Assembly: GCF_026262505.1 (NCBI RefSeq)
Contig: NC_067207.1
Span: 19,870,082-19,934,081, forward strand
DNA length: 64,000 nt
Direction of reading: 5' to 3'
From: Trichomonas vaginalis G3
Lineage: Eukaryota; Parabasalia; Trichomonadida; Trichomonadidae
The position numbers and the translations under genes were made by a program. This document shows, in pieces, positions 36,689 through 46,050 of the stretch (positions are counted from its first letter, which is position 1; each line of letters opens with the position of its first letter). The notes beneath the pieces were generated by a model that saw nothing but the letters and a program-made list of their open reading frames with translations, did no database searches and had not been told where the DNA came from.

Positions 36689-37834
36689 TTAATGTTTTTT
36701 ATGGATGGAAATGAACTGGATATCGTCTGAGTCTTCGCTTGTTTCCTCCTCTTCTTCTTCTTCGTCCGAATTGTCTTCATCTTCACAATAACCAGATAAG
36801 AAGATGGTTATTTTGGTTTGTTCTGGTTTTTTGAGAAGCATTTTGGCTGTGCCAGTAAAAACGAACTCAAGATTTTGATAGAATTGTCTGCTTGAGTGAG
36901 TGAAATTGCATACTGTAAGTGGCATTGCAACTCGGTTTGCTTGAACAGATATTATTGAAACTTCTTCTCCATCTGGTATCCGTTCAGGAATATCTAAAGC
37001 GGCTGTTGTGATAATATGCATATTGTTTTCGTAATGCAATTTTGGATATATTTCGAATGGATGTGCAGCTACACCAGCTGGAGCAACAATGGAAAGATTC
37101 CAGGAGAAAGAACCGTGTTTGTTTTCATCTTCTTTCCAATTGTAAGTTAAAGGATAAGGGCGAAAGTCTTTGAGTGTTTCATATAGCTGTTCTCTTAAGT
37201 TTGGTTCACAGCAAAGAATGAATTCGTCAATTGCTTGAAGAGATATCATAGTTGAAACATAAGGCAAATTCGACAAGAAAAAGTCAACCATTACTGTCGG
37301 GTTTTGAACTTTGTTTTCTAATGTTTCGACTGGTTTTATTATACTTTTGAAATATCTATCATAGTCATTGTTGTCTGTTAAGGACAAATTGTTTGGATAA
37401 TCTGCAATGAGTCTTCTATATCTTGCTTCTGTTGTTGAGAATGAGAAGACACCTTCTGGTTCTGTAGGAGTGTAAGTTTTTGGTTGAATTTGAGCTTCAA
37501 TTTGTGTCTGATTGGAGTCTGATTGGACTGAAACAACTTGAGCTTCTGTAGTTTGTTCGACTTCGGCAGTTTCTTTTGGTTGAATTTGAGCTTCAATTTG
37601 TGTCTGATTGGAGTCTGATTGGACTGAAACAACTTGAGCTTCTGTAGTTTGTTCGACTTCGGCAGTTTCTTTTGGTTGAATTTGAGCTTCAATTTGTGTC
37701 TGATTGGAGTCTGATTGGACTGAAACCTGTGTAACCTCTTTGGACATACTAGTAAAGTATGAAGATATAAGTGTTTGACCTTTAAAGAGCTTTTGTAAAG
37801 AATTGTCAGTCATGCTACTACTGTGGTCTTCCAT
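36689..37834 (-). CDS. 381-residue protein with PIP-box-like motif, 32-residue repeats and acidic tail
   Basis: N-terminus: QTLISSYF at about residues 19-26 fits the PCNA-interaction (PIP) box pattern QxxIxxYF. Then nearly three copies of a 32-residue Gln/Glu/Thr-rich repeat (VSVQSDSNQTQIEAQIQPK), residues 38-120. A folded, beta-containing region (about 150-340), and a very acidic end (DEDNSDEEEEEEETSEDSDD). An acidic tail plus a PIP box suggests a DNA-replication factor, possibly ssDNA-binding, of the element; this is inference. ATG start; divergent from the gene at 38304 across a 470-base regulatory region. Confidence 0.6.
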   Translation of the reverse strand: MEDHSSSMTDNSLQKLFKGQTLISSYFTSMSKEVTQVSVQSDSNQTQIEAQIQPKETAEVEQTTEAQVVSVQSDSNQTQIEAQIQPKETAEVEQTTEAQVVSVQSDSNQTQIEAQIQPKTYTPTEPEGVFSFSTTEARYRRLIADYPNNLSLTDNNDYDRYFKSIIKPVETLENKVQNPTVMVDFFLSNLPYVSTMISLQAIDEFILCCEPNLREQLYETLKDFRPYPLTYNWKEDENKHGSFSWNLSIVAPAGVAAHPFEIYPKLHYENNMHIITTAALDIPERIPDGEEVSIISVQANRVAMPLTVCNFTHSSRQFYQNLEFVFTGTAKMLLKKPEQTKITIFLSGYCEDEDNSDEEEEEEETSEDSDDIQFISIHKKH

Positions 37835-37885
37835 TAGACAAAAATGAACTGTTTTTTCGGACTACTCATAGAAAAGTTTAAAATA

Positions 37886-38060
37886 AACCGTTTTCGTCAA
37901 CGGTAACCCCCTATTTTTTTATTTTATTTAATAGTTACCGTTGGCAAACCGTTCCATCTCAAATATTGAATGAACTATAAACGTTTTTTGTTTTCTATAT
38001 ATACTTTTTTGTCCAACGGTAAAACTTTTTACACAACGGTTTTTGAGAGTCGTCGCCGTT
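37886..38060. promoter_or_regulatory. cluster of AACGGT/ACCGTT words between divergent genes
   Basis: At least seven AACGG or CCGTT words in 175 bases (near 37887, 37899, 37937, 37948, 38015, 38035, 38056), in both orientations, in an otherwise AT-rich spacer. AACGG is the core of animal Myb sites; Trichomonas has many Myb regulators, whose known sites differ somewhat. Could be an enhancer or origin-like region for the divergent pair. The rest of 37835-38303 holds no gene. Confidence 0.4.
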
Positions 38061-38253
38061 GACTTTTTTGTAGAGCACTCAAAATAGTATAACTTTGTCC
38101 GGACAAGTAAGGGTCTATCGTCGCTACAGGAAAAGTTACAGGCGTTCCAAGGAAGTATACTTTGAGAAGCCTTTTCCCCTTATAGAATGAGATAGGACGG
38201 TTATTTTACAAAACTGACAACACTTTGACCGAGTAGTTTTTTGTGCTGAACAA

Positions 38254-38277
38254 AAAGTGTCATATAAACATCTGTCA
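38254..38277 (+). promoter_or_regulatory. 24-base leader shared with element D
   Basis: AAAGTGTCATATAAACATCT plus GTCA, 27 bases before the ATG at 38304. The identical 24 bases lie at 61578-61601, 37 bases before the ATG at 61638. A probable promoter element linking C and D. Confidence 0.5.
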
Positions 38278-38303
38278 AAAACCGCTTTTTAACTTCACTT
38301 AAA

Positions 38304-38562
38304 ATGCCACGTAAGCTACGTAAGAATATACGTAAGAGGAAGAGCATTGAAACATCCAATAGTAAAACTGACACCACAACAACAGTTGCAACAACAAATG
38401 CTGAATGACCCCACTATGTTGCAACAAATGTCAAGCAATCCTATGCTTTTAAACCGAGTTGTTGGTGCACAGAGTGGAGGTTTAAGAGCGGCACTTTTAG
38501 CGAAAATGGCAGGCTATGGTGGAGCTGCAGACGGAACAGCTATAACCCTCAAAGTCAAATGA
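38304..38562 (+). pseudogene. small basic/Gln-rich gene of element C, apparently broken
   Basis: Begins at ATG 38304 with a basic start (MPRKLRKNIRKRKSIE); the downstream part is Gln/Met/Leu-rich and ends in a Gly/Ala-rich segment (LLAKMAGYGGAADG). A basic N-terminus with a Gly/Ala tail resembles small virion core proteins. It does not read as one frame. Its end overlaps the next gene by four bases (ATGA). Confidence 0.4.
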
Positions 38563-39266
38563 ATTTGAGTTCACTCAAAAATCAAATAACAGATGTCAAA
38601 AAGTCAAACATAGACATACAGAAGCAAATAAGTGAAAACGAAAAGAAACTAGAATATGACAGACACACAAAGAAACTCAATGAGTTAAACGTAGAGAAAA
38701 AGAAGAAAGAAGAACAACTGAAAGAACTAAGTACAGAGGAATATGCGAAAAAAGTGTCAGAAAAAGCAGCAGAAGTAGCAAAAATGGAACAAGATGTTAT
38801 AAATTTGAAAAACCATACTACTCAATATAAAGTACTGAAAGATGAAGAGATAAAACAAAAAGCCCTGAAGACATATATGGATAGCGATGAGTATAAAAAA
38901 GAAGTTGAAGCAAATGTAAAGGCAGAAAAACTTTTACAGTTGCAAAACCAAACCGTACAGTATGAAAACTTAGCACAAGAAAGTAAAAATAACGACGCAG
39001 CCATGCAAAAGGCAATGAAAAGCGCAGAATATATAAAAGCTAACAATGACTGGTTAGATGCCCAAGCCAACGCTAAAGCAGCCCAACTTATAGGGTCAAT
39101 AAGGACAAAAATACAAGCGGATGAAGACAGTTCAAATGAAGCTTTAACAAATGCTGACTTTAAGAACGCCTTCGAAGCTCTTCATAGTAAGGTGAAACAA
39201 GTGAACGACTTCTCATCTGGAAAGAAACTGAAGTCTGAAGGTTTCGACAAAGAGTTAAAGAAGTAG
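38559..39266 (+). CDS. long coiled-coil protein of element C
   Basis: 235 residues, almost entirely coiled coil: Lys/Glu/Gln-rich heptads from residue 10 to about 160 (KKKEEQLKELSTEEYAKKVS), then an Ala/Asn-rich helix and a basic end. Starts within the stop of the previous gene. Coiled-coil proteins of this kind are common scaffolds; no family assigned. Followed by 60 bases of Lys/Gln codons before the gap, so a further gene may be cut. Confidence 0.6.
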   Translation: MNLSSLKNQITDVKKSNIDIQKQISENEKKLEYDRHTKKLNELNVEKKKKEEQLKELSTEEYAKKVSEKAAEVAKMEQDVINLKNHTTQYKVLKDEEIKQKALKTYMDSDEYKKEVEANVKAEKLLQLQNQTVQYENLAQESKNNDAAMQKAMKSAEYIKANNDWLDAQANAKAAQLIGSIRTKIQADEDSSNEALTNADFKNAFEALHSKVKQVNDFSSGKKLKSEGFDKELKK

Positions 39267-39326
39267 CACAAATATGACGAAAAACAGATGCAGCAACGAA
39301 GGCAGTTCAAAGTGCCTATGACGCCG

Positions 39327-39426
39327 NNNNNNNNNNNNNNNNNNNNNNNNNNNNNNNNNNNNNNNNNNNNNNNNNNNNNNNNNNNNNNNNNNNNNNNNNN
39401 NNNNNNNNNNNNNNNNNNNNNNNNNN
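39327..39426. other. assembly gap of 100 N
   Basis: Exactly 100 N, a conventional placeholder of unknown true length. It hides the junction between element C and E3, including the end of a penton-like gene and the missing end of E3. Confidence 0.95.
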
Positions 39427-40000
39427 AGGTCATCTATTGACATCTTTGAGTCACTGAATTTAAATATTTTAAAGCAATCGTCATTATCTAACATGCAATA
39501 GCTTTGAAGTTTTCATTCGAATATACATCTGCTTCATTAAATGTAAAACCTGACTTCTTTGCAGAGATGACTTTAAAATCTATTGAGTTTGTTTCAAAAT
39601 TATATGCTATGCTAACTTCTGAAGGTAATGGATGTCCTTCCGCAGTCAGTTGTTCTCTCACTACCGTTTGAAGCTTTGTGTTAAAAACTTTCATGTCATC
39701 TCCTGTGTCTAGGTTCACATACACAGCAACAGGAAAACTATCTTGCTTCTTTGTTTCATCATTATACCTCAAAACATTAAAGTTCTTCAATAATATTGTT
39801 CTTCCTGCTGGAATACTTCGAACCTGTCTGATTTCAATAGCTTTCTCACCTCCTACATACTCTACCCAGTGCCTTGGATATTCATAAGTATACTGACTTT
39901 CTTGAATTTTGGTAGGTTTCATCATAACGTGTTCATAGTATATCTTTATACTCTTGTCAGTTAGACTCGGTGCTATGTTCTGAATATTTCTGACTTGCAT
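39427..40000 (-). pseudogene. penton-like paralogue 3, E3 copy, cut by the gap
   Basis: Copy of 25976-26857 starting at ATG 40000 (MQVRNIQNIAPSL) and running into the gap; appears broken near the gap. Divergent from the packaging ATPase gene. Confidence 0.6.
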
Positions 40001-40016
40001 TTTTAATGGAGATAAA

Positions 40017-40904
40017 ATGAAGCATTTAATACATGACGTAGATGAAGACATGAATGAAACTACAGACAAACTTAACTCTTCTCTCATTCTTCCTTTCAGT
40101 AAGGACTATGAGTTCTGTTCAAATGGCGTTTATTTCTATTGTGGAAAGATGGGTTCAGGTAAGACATTTAATTTAATTCGTCATATACTCATAACAGAAC
40201 GTTTAGGAAATGACTCATATTATGACCAAATCATTATATCAGCAACTTCAGACTCTATGGACTCAACAGCGAAAACATTTATGTCAAAAGTTCAAGCCTC
40301 TGTCGTTAAAGTTCCAGACAGTGAACTCATTGAATTTCTTCAACGTTACATTCGACGTAAGAGGAAATATTATGCCATCGTTGAATTTATACAGTCAGGA
40401 ATGCAAAAGACTTCTGAGGAGATGGAAAGAATTATTGACAAACACCACTTACGTCAGTACTCAGGAGTTTACGATATGAAACGACTGACAAACTACATTC
40501 TATCAAAACTTTCAAAATACCCCTTCAAAAAATATCCTTCAAACACTCTGCTCGTTTGCGACGACTTCGCTGGTAAAGGTTTAGTGTCAAAACCAGACTC
40601 ACCATTAGCTAATATCATTACTAAAGTCAGACATTACCACTTAACTGTAGCAATACTTATGCAAACATGGAGGTTTTTAGCTTTAAACATAAAACGTCTC
40701 ATAACTGACTTCGTTATCTTTCAAGGTTTCTCACGTTATGATATTGAACTCATTTGGAAACAGTCAGGTATAACATTACCTTTTGAAGAAATTTGGGAAG
40801 CATATAAGTCTCTCATCTCTCCTCGTTCATACCTTGAGATTCATATCATGACTAATACCATTAAAGTCAAAAATATTCCATGGGAACGACCAACATTGTT
40901 TTAA
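40017..40904 (+). CDS. packaging ATPase, E3 copy
   Basis: 295 residues, differing from the E1 protein (25072-25959) at very few positions. Walker A GKMGSGKT (43-50), Walker B LLVCDDFAG and the ILMQTWRFL sensor are all present. Divergent from a penton-like gene and overlapping the next gene tail to tail by four bases, as in E1. Confidence 0.85.
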   Translation: MKHLIHDVDEDMNETTDKLNSSLILPFSKDYEFCSNGVYFYCGKMGSGKTFNLIRHILITERLGNDSYYDQIIISATSDSMDSTAKTFMSKVQASVVKVPDSELIEFLQRYIRRKRKYYAIVEFIQSGMQKTSEEMERIIDKHHLRQYSGVYDMKRLTNYILSKLSKYPFKKYPSNTLLVCDDFAGKGLVSKPDSPLANIITKVRHYHLTVAILMQTWRFLALNIKRLITDFVIFQGFSRYDIELIWKQSGITLPFEEIWEAYKSLISPRSYLEIHIMTNTIKVKNIPWERPTLF

Positions 40905-41302
40905 AGTTTAACCTTCAATTGACTGATGGTAAACAAATTCCATGCATCTCTGTCGCCATTTCTGTTAATATTTTTGCTGTCATTCATATCATCCACTTCT
41001 CCATCCGTTAGCTTTTGAGGATATGCGTTAGAATAGCTGTTCTTAAATGAAGGCTTTTCACCTTTGAGAGCATAAACTCTATAACTTTCTGCATACTTTA
41101 TGTTTGAACCTCCTGAGCCATCATTGACATAAATTTTTATAGGCTTCCACCCTTTGTTCATGTTCCTGCTTCTTCCCTTAGCTCTTTTGTTCAGTAGTTC
41201 TACATCTTTATACACAGCTCCTGTCTCAGTGAATTCAACAATATTTTCATTCGTTAGCTTTACATTCAAACCCTTGTCGAGTATATTGTTCATTTCATAC
41301 AT
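40901..41302 (-). CDS. 133-residue Maverick protein, E3 copy
   Basis: Same as 24674-25075 in E1, identical over the part compared by eye. Starts at ATG 41302, 25 bases from the divergent gene at 41328. Basic middle (LNKRAKGRSRNMNKGW). Function unknown. Confidence 0.6.
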   Translation of the reverse strand: MYEMNNILDKGLNVKLTNENIVEFTETGAVYKDVELLNKRAKGRSRNMNKGWKPIKIYVNDGSGGSNIKYAESYRVYALKGEKPSFKNSYSNAYPQKLTDGEVDDMNDSKNINRNGDRDAWNLFTISQLKVKL

Positions 41303-41327
41303 ATAAAAGGTTTTTATTCTATATGAA

Positions 41328-41942
41328 ATGAGAAGCAAATCCATCTTAGCTGGTGCCGTTAATGTTCCAATTGAACCAACATCAAATGTTGACTCACGAA
41401 CGACAAACAATATTGTCATAAAGAACTATAGTTCAGAGTGTTTGAAAGAAAAAGAACCAGAACTGAAATCCGTGAATTTAAACTCAGCTTCAAACGCTAA
41501 CGCTACATCAGATGTTAAGTTAGAGTATCCACCACTGGACCAAATTCTTTCAAGAGAAGCCAACGACAACCCTTACACAAATGTTCAAACAAATCCTTCA
41601 GATAACGTAGACCATTACCTTCTTCAGTTATACCAAACAATTTTACTCAAAGACGATAAGAAGCTTTTGACAAATCTTATAAGCAAGAACCAAATAATTC
41701 TAACAAAGGAGGACCTTGAAAATGTTATATCACGAATAACAGGGAAACAATGTGTCATTGACTATCTCGACCCTGAAATCGAATGCTGTGGTCAAACGCC
41801 ACCATTCATGAAAATAGGTAACATCCGCATCATTGAAACACCAGGAACTACAGGAGTTGAGTTTAAGTATAAATATTCGAATGAATATACAAAACTTTCA
41901 ACAGAATATAAACTTTGTTTGAAATATGTTTTAGTAAATTAA
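41328..41942 (+). CDS. 204-residue Maverick protein, intact copy
   Basis: Open copy of the gene that is broken in E1 (24009-24648). N-terminus MRSKSILAGAVNVPIEPTSN, a polar low-complexity region, a helical region (LLQLYQTILLKDDKKLLTNL), a short hydrophobic/Cys block (KQCVIDYLDPEIECC), and an aromatic-rich end (YKYSNEYTKLSTEYKLCLKY). No known family. Its stop overlaps that of the 90-residue gene by four bases. Confidence 0.6.
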   Translation: MRSKSILAGAVNVPIEPTSNVDSRTTNNIVIKNYSSECLKEKEPELKSVNLNSASNANATSDVKLEYPPLDQILSREANDNPYTNVQTNPSDNVDHYLLQLYQTILLKDDKKLLTNLISKNQIILTKEDLENVISRITGKQCVIDYLDPEIECCGQTPPFMKIGNIRIIETPGTTGVEFKYKYSNEYTKLSTEYKLCLKYVLVN

Positions 41943-42208
41943 AGCAATTTGTAATATCTATCCAAAACTTCTTCAACAGTATCGAACTCATCTTCATAAT
42001 GCAAACCTAATCTTATTGACTTGGTGCAGTTTTCACTAACACAATATAGCGCTTTGCGCTCGGCGCCTTTGACGCCTTTTTCTGTTCTCTTGACTGACAT
42101 AACTAATTCATTTGTTTCATCAAACAGCAACAACCAAAGTTCATGACCTAATACATAACATTCATACTTTATATTTTTAGCTCTGAGTTCTCTTGTAAGC
42201 TGTTGCAT
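41939..42208 (-). CDS. 90-residue protein overlapping the penton-like gene, E3 copy
   Basis: Orthologue of 23676-23948, with the same 40-base overlap with its neighbour and the same internal double hairpin (42048-42076). One residue shorter at the end because it meets the stop of the convergent gene. Function unknown. Confidence 0.6.
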   Translation of the reverse strand: MQQLTRELRAKNIKYECYVLGHELWLLLFDETNELVMSVKRTEKGVKGAERKALYCVSENCTKSIRLGLHYEDEFDTVEEVLDRYYKLL

Positions 42209-42945
42209 TTAATATTTTCTAAAAAGTCAACTTCAACAGTCATTCGCACTGGTGCCTTCAGTTCTACAGGCTCGCCTTGAAAGTCAACAAGTCTGAATTG
42301 CATGTCTTTCAAATTATGAGGACTAATGCGAATCCATTTACCTAAATGAGTTGCTATGACAGGAACGTTTGGAATGAACATTGAATTGACTGCATAACAG
42401 AAAGACTTATATTCTACTGAACCTTTACTATTAACTCCTGAAATGCCTGTGACATTAGCTATTTTAGACTCAATGTACAAACAATTACCATAACATACGT
42501 ATGGAACAGATTTCATCTCAATCGTTTTGTCAACACTTTTCAAAGGAAATGTCATATGGTATGCACCCAGAAGCAATTGAACTCTATGACTCATTCGTGT
42601 TATCTTAAACTCCTTTGCATAACTGAACTTCAAAACTCCTGCAATAAGTTTAACATTCATTAAGTTTTCTTCGTTATCCTTGTTTATTGTAGTATTTATG
42701 AGAGCATTTAACACTCCAGCTAATGTTTCCATCTTATATTCTACATTATTGTGAAATCTTATTTCGTGCTTCTTTCCATCTATTTCAAACTCCATGAAAT
42801 CTGTTTCATCTGTTATGACAAAAGTTGCGATAGTATTGAAGTCAACAACTCTGAAAGCAAGTGCTTCATTCTGAAGACCTAAGTTTGTTTGTAGCTTTAC
42901 TATTCCGTATTCGTTTGGGTCTGTACTTTGCAAATAGAACAACAT
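42169..42945 (-). CDS. penton-like minor capsid protein, paralogue 2, E3 copy
   Basis: 258 residues, a few substitutions from the E1 protein at 22939. YGNCLYIESKI and MQFRLVDFQGEPVEL blocks conserved. Divergent from the fibre gene, 17 bases apart, as in E1. Confidence 0.55.
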   Translation of the reverse strand: MLFYLQSTDPNEYGIVKLQTNLGLQNEALAFRVVDFNTIATFVITDETDFMEFEIDGKKHEIRFHNNVEYKMETLAGVLNALINTTINKDNEENLMNVKLIAGVLKFSYAKEFKITRMSHRVQLLLGAYHMTFPLKSVDKTIEMKSVPYVCYGNCLYIESKIANVTGISGVNSKGSVEYKSFCYAVNSMFIPNVPVIATHLGKWIRISPHNLKDMQFRLVDFQGEPVELKAPVRMTVEVDFLENIKCNSLQENSELKI

Positions 42946-42962
42946 TTTATTCTCATTAAAAT

Positions 42963-45900
42963 ATGACTATTGCTGCATATGCGTATGAAACAAATGAAGC
43001 AAGAAGAGCACATGAACTAGTAAACGAAAACTCAACTTTAACCATTGAAGGCAATGATTTAGTCATTGACGATGGAAAAACTAAAAAAGTCATTGATTTC
43101 GATACTTTTAACACTTATGACCCATTCATTACAACAAGCAAGGTTCCTATCATAAATGATGGAACGGTGCAATATATAAATTCTACAGTAGATGCCTCAT
43201 TAGTGAAAGTACTGAATGTTCTCATTGAATTGTTAAAGAGCTTTCGATTTGACGACAACATTAAATGCTTAAAGAATTTAGTCATGAATGAGAAACAAAT
43301 TCTTGGCGTTGCTGGTAGCAGTAATGATGTACACCTTATGACATTAGAATATTATAACGAACATAAAGATGAACTGAAAGGAGAGAAGGGTGACACCGGA
43401 CCTCAAGGACCACAAGGAATACAAGGAATACAAGGAATACAAGGACCTCAAGGCGAAAACGGTTTGGATGGAAAGGATGGAAAGGATGGAAAAACTGCTA
43501 AATCATGGATATGGGACCTTATAAATACTGGTTTAACAGCTGCTTCATATGGAGTTCTTCAATACCAAATCGGAAAGATATGGGCAGTACTTGGTGAAGA
43601 AGTTTTAAATGACGTTAAAAATGCTTTGAACTTCATTTCAAATGGTTCGGATACTATTAAAACTTTATCTGGTTGGATGCAAGAAACAAGGAGTCAAATA
43701 GATACTGTAAGACGTATAGCAAACAATGCACGTACGGGATTGGATACTTTACGACAAGCACAAAATACACTAAAGGAAGCAAATGATATTCTTGGCTCAG
43801 TATCAGACATGCATGAAGATTGGCTTAAAGGTATTGACAAATCTTTAAAAAATCACAGTCAGTCTATTGCTGACTACAAGAAAAGTATAGATTTTTTACA
43901 TAGTGCTATGGACGTACATGATGGAAGCATAAGGAACTTACTTAATGCTAACAATAACTTACCAGGAACTATTAAAGCATTTATAAAGTCCTTTGTAAAA
44001 CCCGGTGCTCTAACATTTAGGTCTTTGAGAGCAAGAGCATTGAAGTCAAGAGATGCAGAAACTCCAACAGAAGGAACTGAAACAACAGAAACTCCAGAAG
44101 AACCACCAAAACCAACAGCTAATGAAATATTGTTCGAATATTTTCCAAGGTACTCTGTTCTCATTGCATACATTCAAGAAATACTTAAGAAAGCAGACTT
44201 GACTTTAGGAGATGATGAAAGTTCTGTATATCTTTCGTTCCAGTTTCAAATAGCAGAACTTTTGAGACAGATATGCTTAATGTATGACAACATCTCTGAT
44301 TTCACAAGATATGATGACGACCATGACCCCGAACACGGTGAAGAAGAAGTTTTACAAACATCCATTAAGACAGGAAAGGTTTTAACACAAAGTCTCATTA
44401 TTGACACCAAAGATGGCGAAGTGGACGTTCTTCAAGAGCTGAAGAAAAATACTTCTTCGGGAGGTGGTGGTAGGCATGAACTTGAAATAAATGAGATAGA
44501 AGAGAAATTAGCCGAAAAAGCAGATAAAGAACATAAACACAATATCTCCGATATAAATGAACTTCAAGCTACATTAAATAGTAAAGCGGACAAAAATGAA
44601 CTTGACGCAATGAACAAAGTTTTGAAATCTCATAAACACAATATCTCCGATATAAATGAACTTCAAGCTACATTAAATAGTAAAGCGGACAAGAACCATG
44701 TTCATTATATAACTTCAGACGAACAGATTATAACGGACTACCATGGATATTTAACACGAAGTGATGAAGCGAAGACAAAAAATGTTAATGAAAGAAGATA
44801 TAAATACATTCGTGCTAAAGGTTATGACATAAGCTGTACTGTACAGTATGATGTAGCTAAAGCACCAGAAGCATTTGGTTATACCGGTGAAATTTATGCC
44901 TCTACTTTCAATGTTAACGGTGTATTAGTTGAACCAAGATTTACTTTGAGAGTTAAGGCAAAAATAACGTTTGAAGATGCTATTAAAAGTAAAGCTGACA
45001 AAGTTGAACTCGAAGCAATGAACAAAGTTTTGAAATCTCATAAACACAACATCTCCGATATAAATGAACTTCAAGCTACATTAGACAGTAAAGCTGACAA
45101 GAACCATACACATAAATCCTTCACTACTGTTAGAGCAGACGACATAATATTGAACTTTGACCTTGGTTCAAGTGCACCATTAGAAAATCCAAGTACAAGC
45201 GTAAAAGATACTCTTAACAGTTTAGATAAGAGTTGCAGGAACATTGAAAGTCATGCCAGAAACTTTGAAGCATATGAACTACCAACAATGTTAGATAAGA
45301 AAGCAGATAAAACTTATGTGGATGCAGAACTAACAAAGAAATTTTCGAAACCAGATACAATGACATTTACAACAGAAATTATAAATGGTGAACCAGCAAC
45401 TCCATTTGAATTTGTTAGAGGTCTTCAACCAGATACTTTTGAATTTTTCTTGGATAATTCTATTGAACTAACATTACATTATAAAAGTGGAACAAATGCA
45501 ACATTTCATCCGGGAGATACATTCCAAATGGTATTTAATGACATAAGTTCTTTAGAATATGTTTATAGAGTTATGAGCATATATGATTTAATATATCCTA
45601 TAGGAGCTGTTTATACGTCTATGAATCCAATAAATCCAAACACTTTATTTGGTGGTAGATGGTATGAAATAGTTGACAGTTTTCCATTCTACACTAATAC
45701 GCAGTCAATGAAGATGGGAGGTTCAAAGAAAATAGGTATTGAAAACCTTCCTTCACATATGCATAGGTTCAGTGGAAGAACATCTGTGGAAGGAAACCAT
45801 TCACATTCAATAACAAAAAGAGGTTATATAAATCTTGCAGCGGGTTCGAATAGACAGGGAATGAACAGATATGATATCTCAGATGACCCCAAAGATGTTA

Positions 45901-46031
45901 GCACAGGTATTTTCTGTGGAACTGCAGGAAATCATACACATGTTGTAGCTGGTATTACAGACCCAGCAGGTAATGGAAAAGATTATATGCCTCCTTATAT
46001 AACAATGCACGCTTGGATACGAGTTGGTTAA
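42963..46031 (+). CDS. long fibre with phage tail-collar-like tip, E3 copy
   Basis: 1022 residues. Same domain order as E1 (19838-22921): collagen-like GPQGPQGIQGIQGIQ stretch, stalk, HNISDINELQATLNSKADKN repeats, collar-like tip with YPIGAVYTSMNP, FGGRW, and His clusters. Differences from E1 cluster in the collagen run, a Pro/Thr/Glu linker near residue 360, and a ~60-residue part of the middle stalk (ITSDEQIITDYHGYLTRSDE onward) where many residues differ, whereas the tip is identical. The variable patch stands out in an otherwise near-identical pair. Confidence 0.8.
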   Translation: MTIAAYAYETNEARRAHELVNENSTLTIEGNDLVIDDGKTKKVIDFDTFNTYDPFITTSKVPIINDGTVQYINSTVDASLVKVLNVLIELLKSFRFDDNIKCLKNLVMNEKQILGVAGSSNDVHLMTLEYYNEHKDELKGEKGDTGPQGPQGIQGIQGIQGPQGENGLDGKDGKDGKTAKSWIWDLINTGLTAASYGVLQYQIGKIWAVLGEEVLNDVKNALNFISNGSDTIKTLSGWMQETRSQIDTVRRIANNARTGLDTLRQAQNTLKEANDILGSVSDMHEDWLKGIDKSLKNHSQSIADYKKSIDFLHSAMDVHDGSIRNLLNANNNLPGTIKAFIKSFVKPGALTFRSLRARALKSRDAETPTEGTETTETPEEPPKPTANEILFEYFPRYSVLIAYIQEILKKADLTLGDDESSVYLSFQFQIAELLRQICLMYDNISDFTRYDDDHDPEHGEEEVLQTSIKTGKVLTQSLIIDTKDGEVDVLQELKKNTSSGGGGRHELEINEIEEKLAEKADKEHKHNISDINELQATLNSKADKNELDAMNKVLKSHKHNISDINELQATLNSKADKNHVHYITSDEQIITDYHGYLTRSDEAKTKNVNERRYKYIRAKGYDISCTVQYDVAKAPEAFGYTGEIYASTFNVNGVLVEPRFTLRVKAKITFEDAIKSKADKVELEAMNKVLKSHKHNISDINELQATLDSKADKNHTHKSFTTVRADDIILNFDLGSSAPLENPSTSVKDTLNSLDKSCRNIESHARNFEAYELPTMLDKKADKTYVDAELTKKFSKPDTMTFTTEIINGEPATPFEFVRGLQPDTFEFFLDNSIELTLHYKSGTNATFHPGDTFQMVFNDISSLEYVYRVMSIYDLIYPIGAVYTSMNPINPNTLFGGRWYEIVDSFPFYTNTQSMKMGGSKKIGIENLPSHMHRFSGRTSVEGNHSHSITKRGYINLAAGSNRQGMNRYDISDDPKDVSTGIFCGTAGNHTHVVAGITDPAGNGKDYMPPYITMHAWIRVG

Positions 46032-46050
46032 AATCTTTAACTTTACATAA

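Larger units (their letters stand above)
36608..39326. mobile_element. Maverick-like element C, one end only, broken
   Basis: Begins at the hairpin tip shared with element D and runs into the assembly gap. Holds a 381-residue acidic protein, a regulatory region and two packed plus-strand genes. Its Maverick nature is inferred from the tip, a shared 24-base leader with element D, and virion-like small proteins; no polymerase or integrase is visible in this part. About one break is apparent. Confidence 0.45.
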
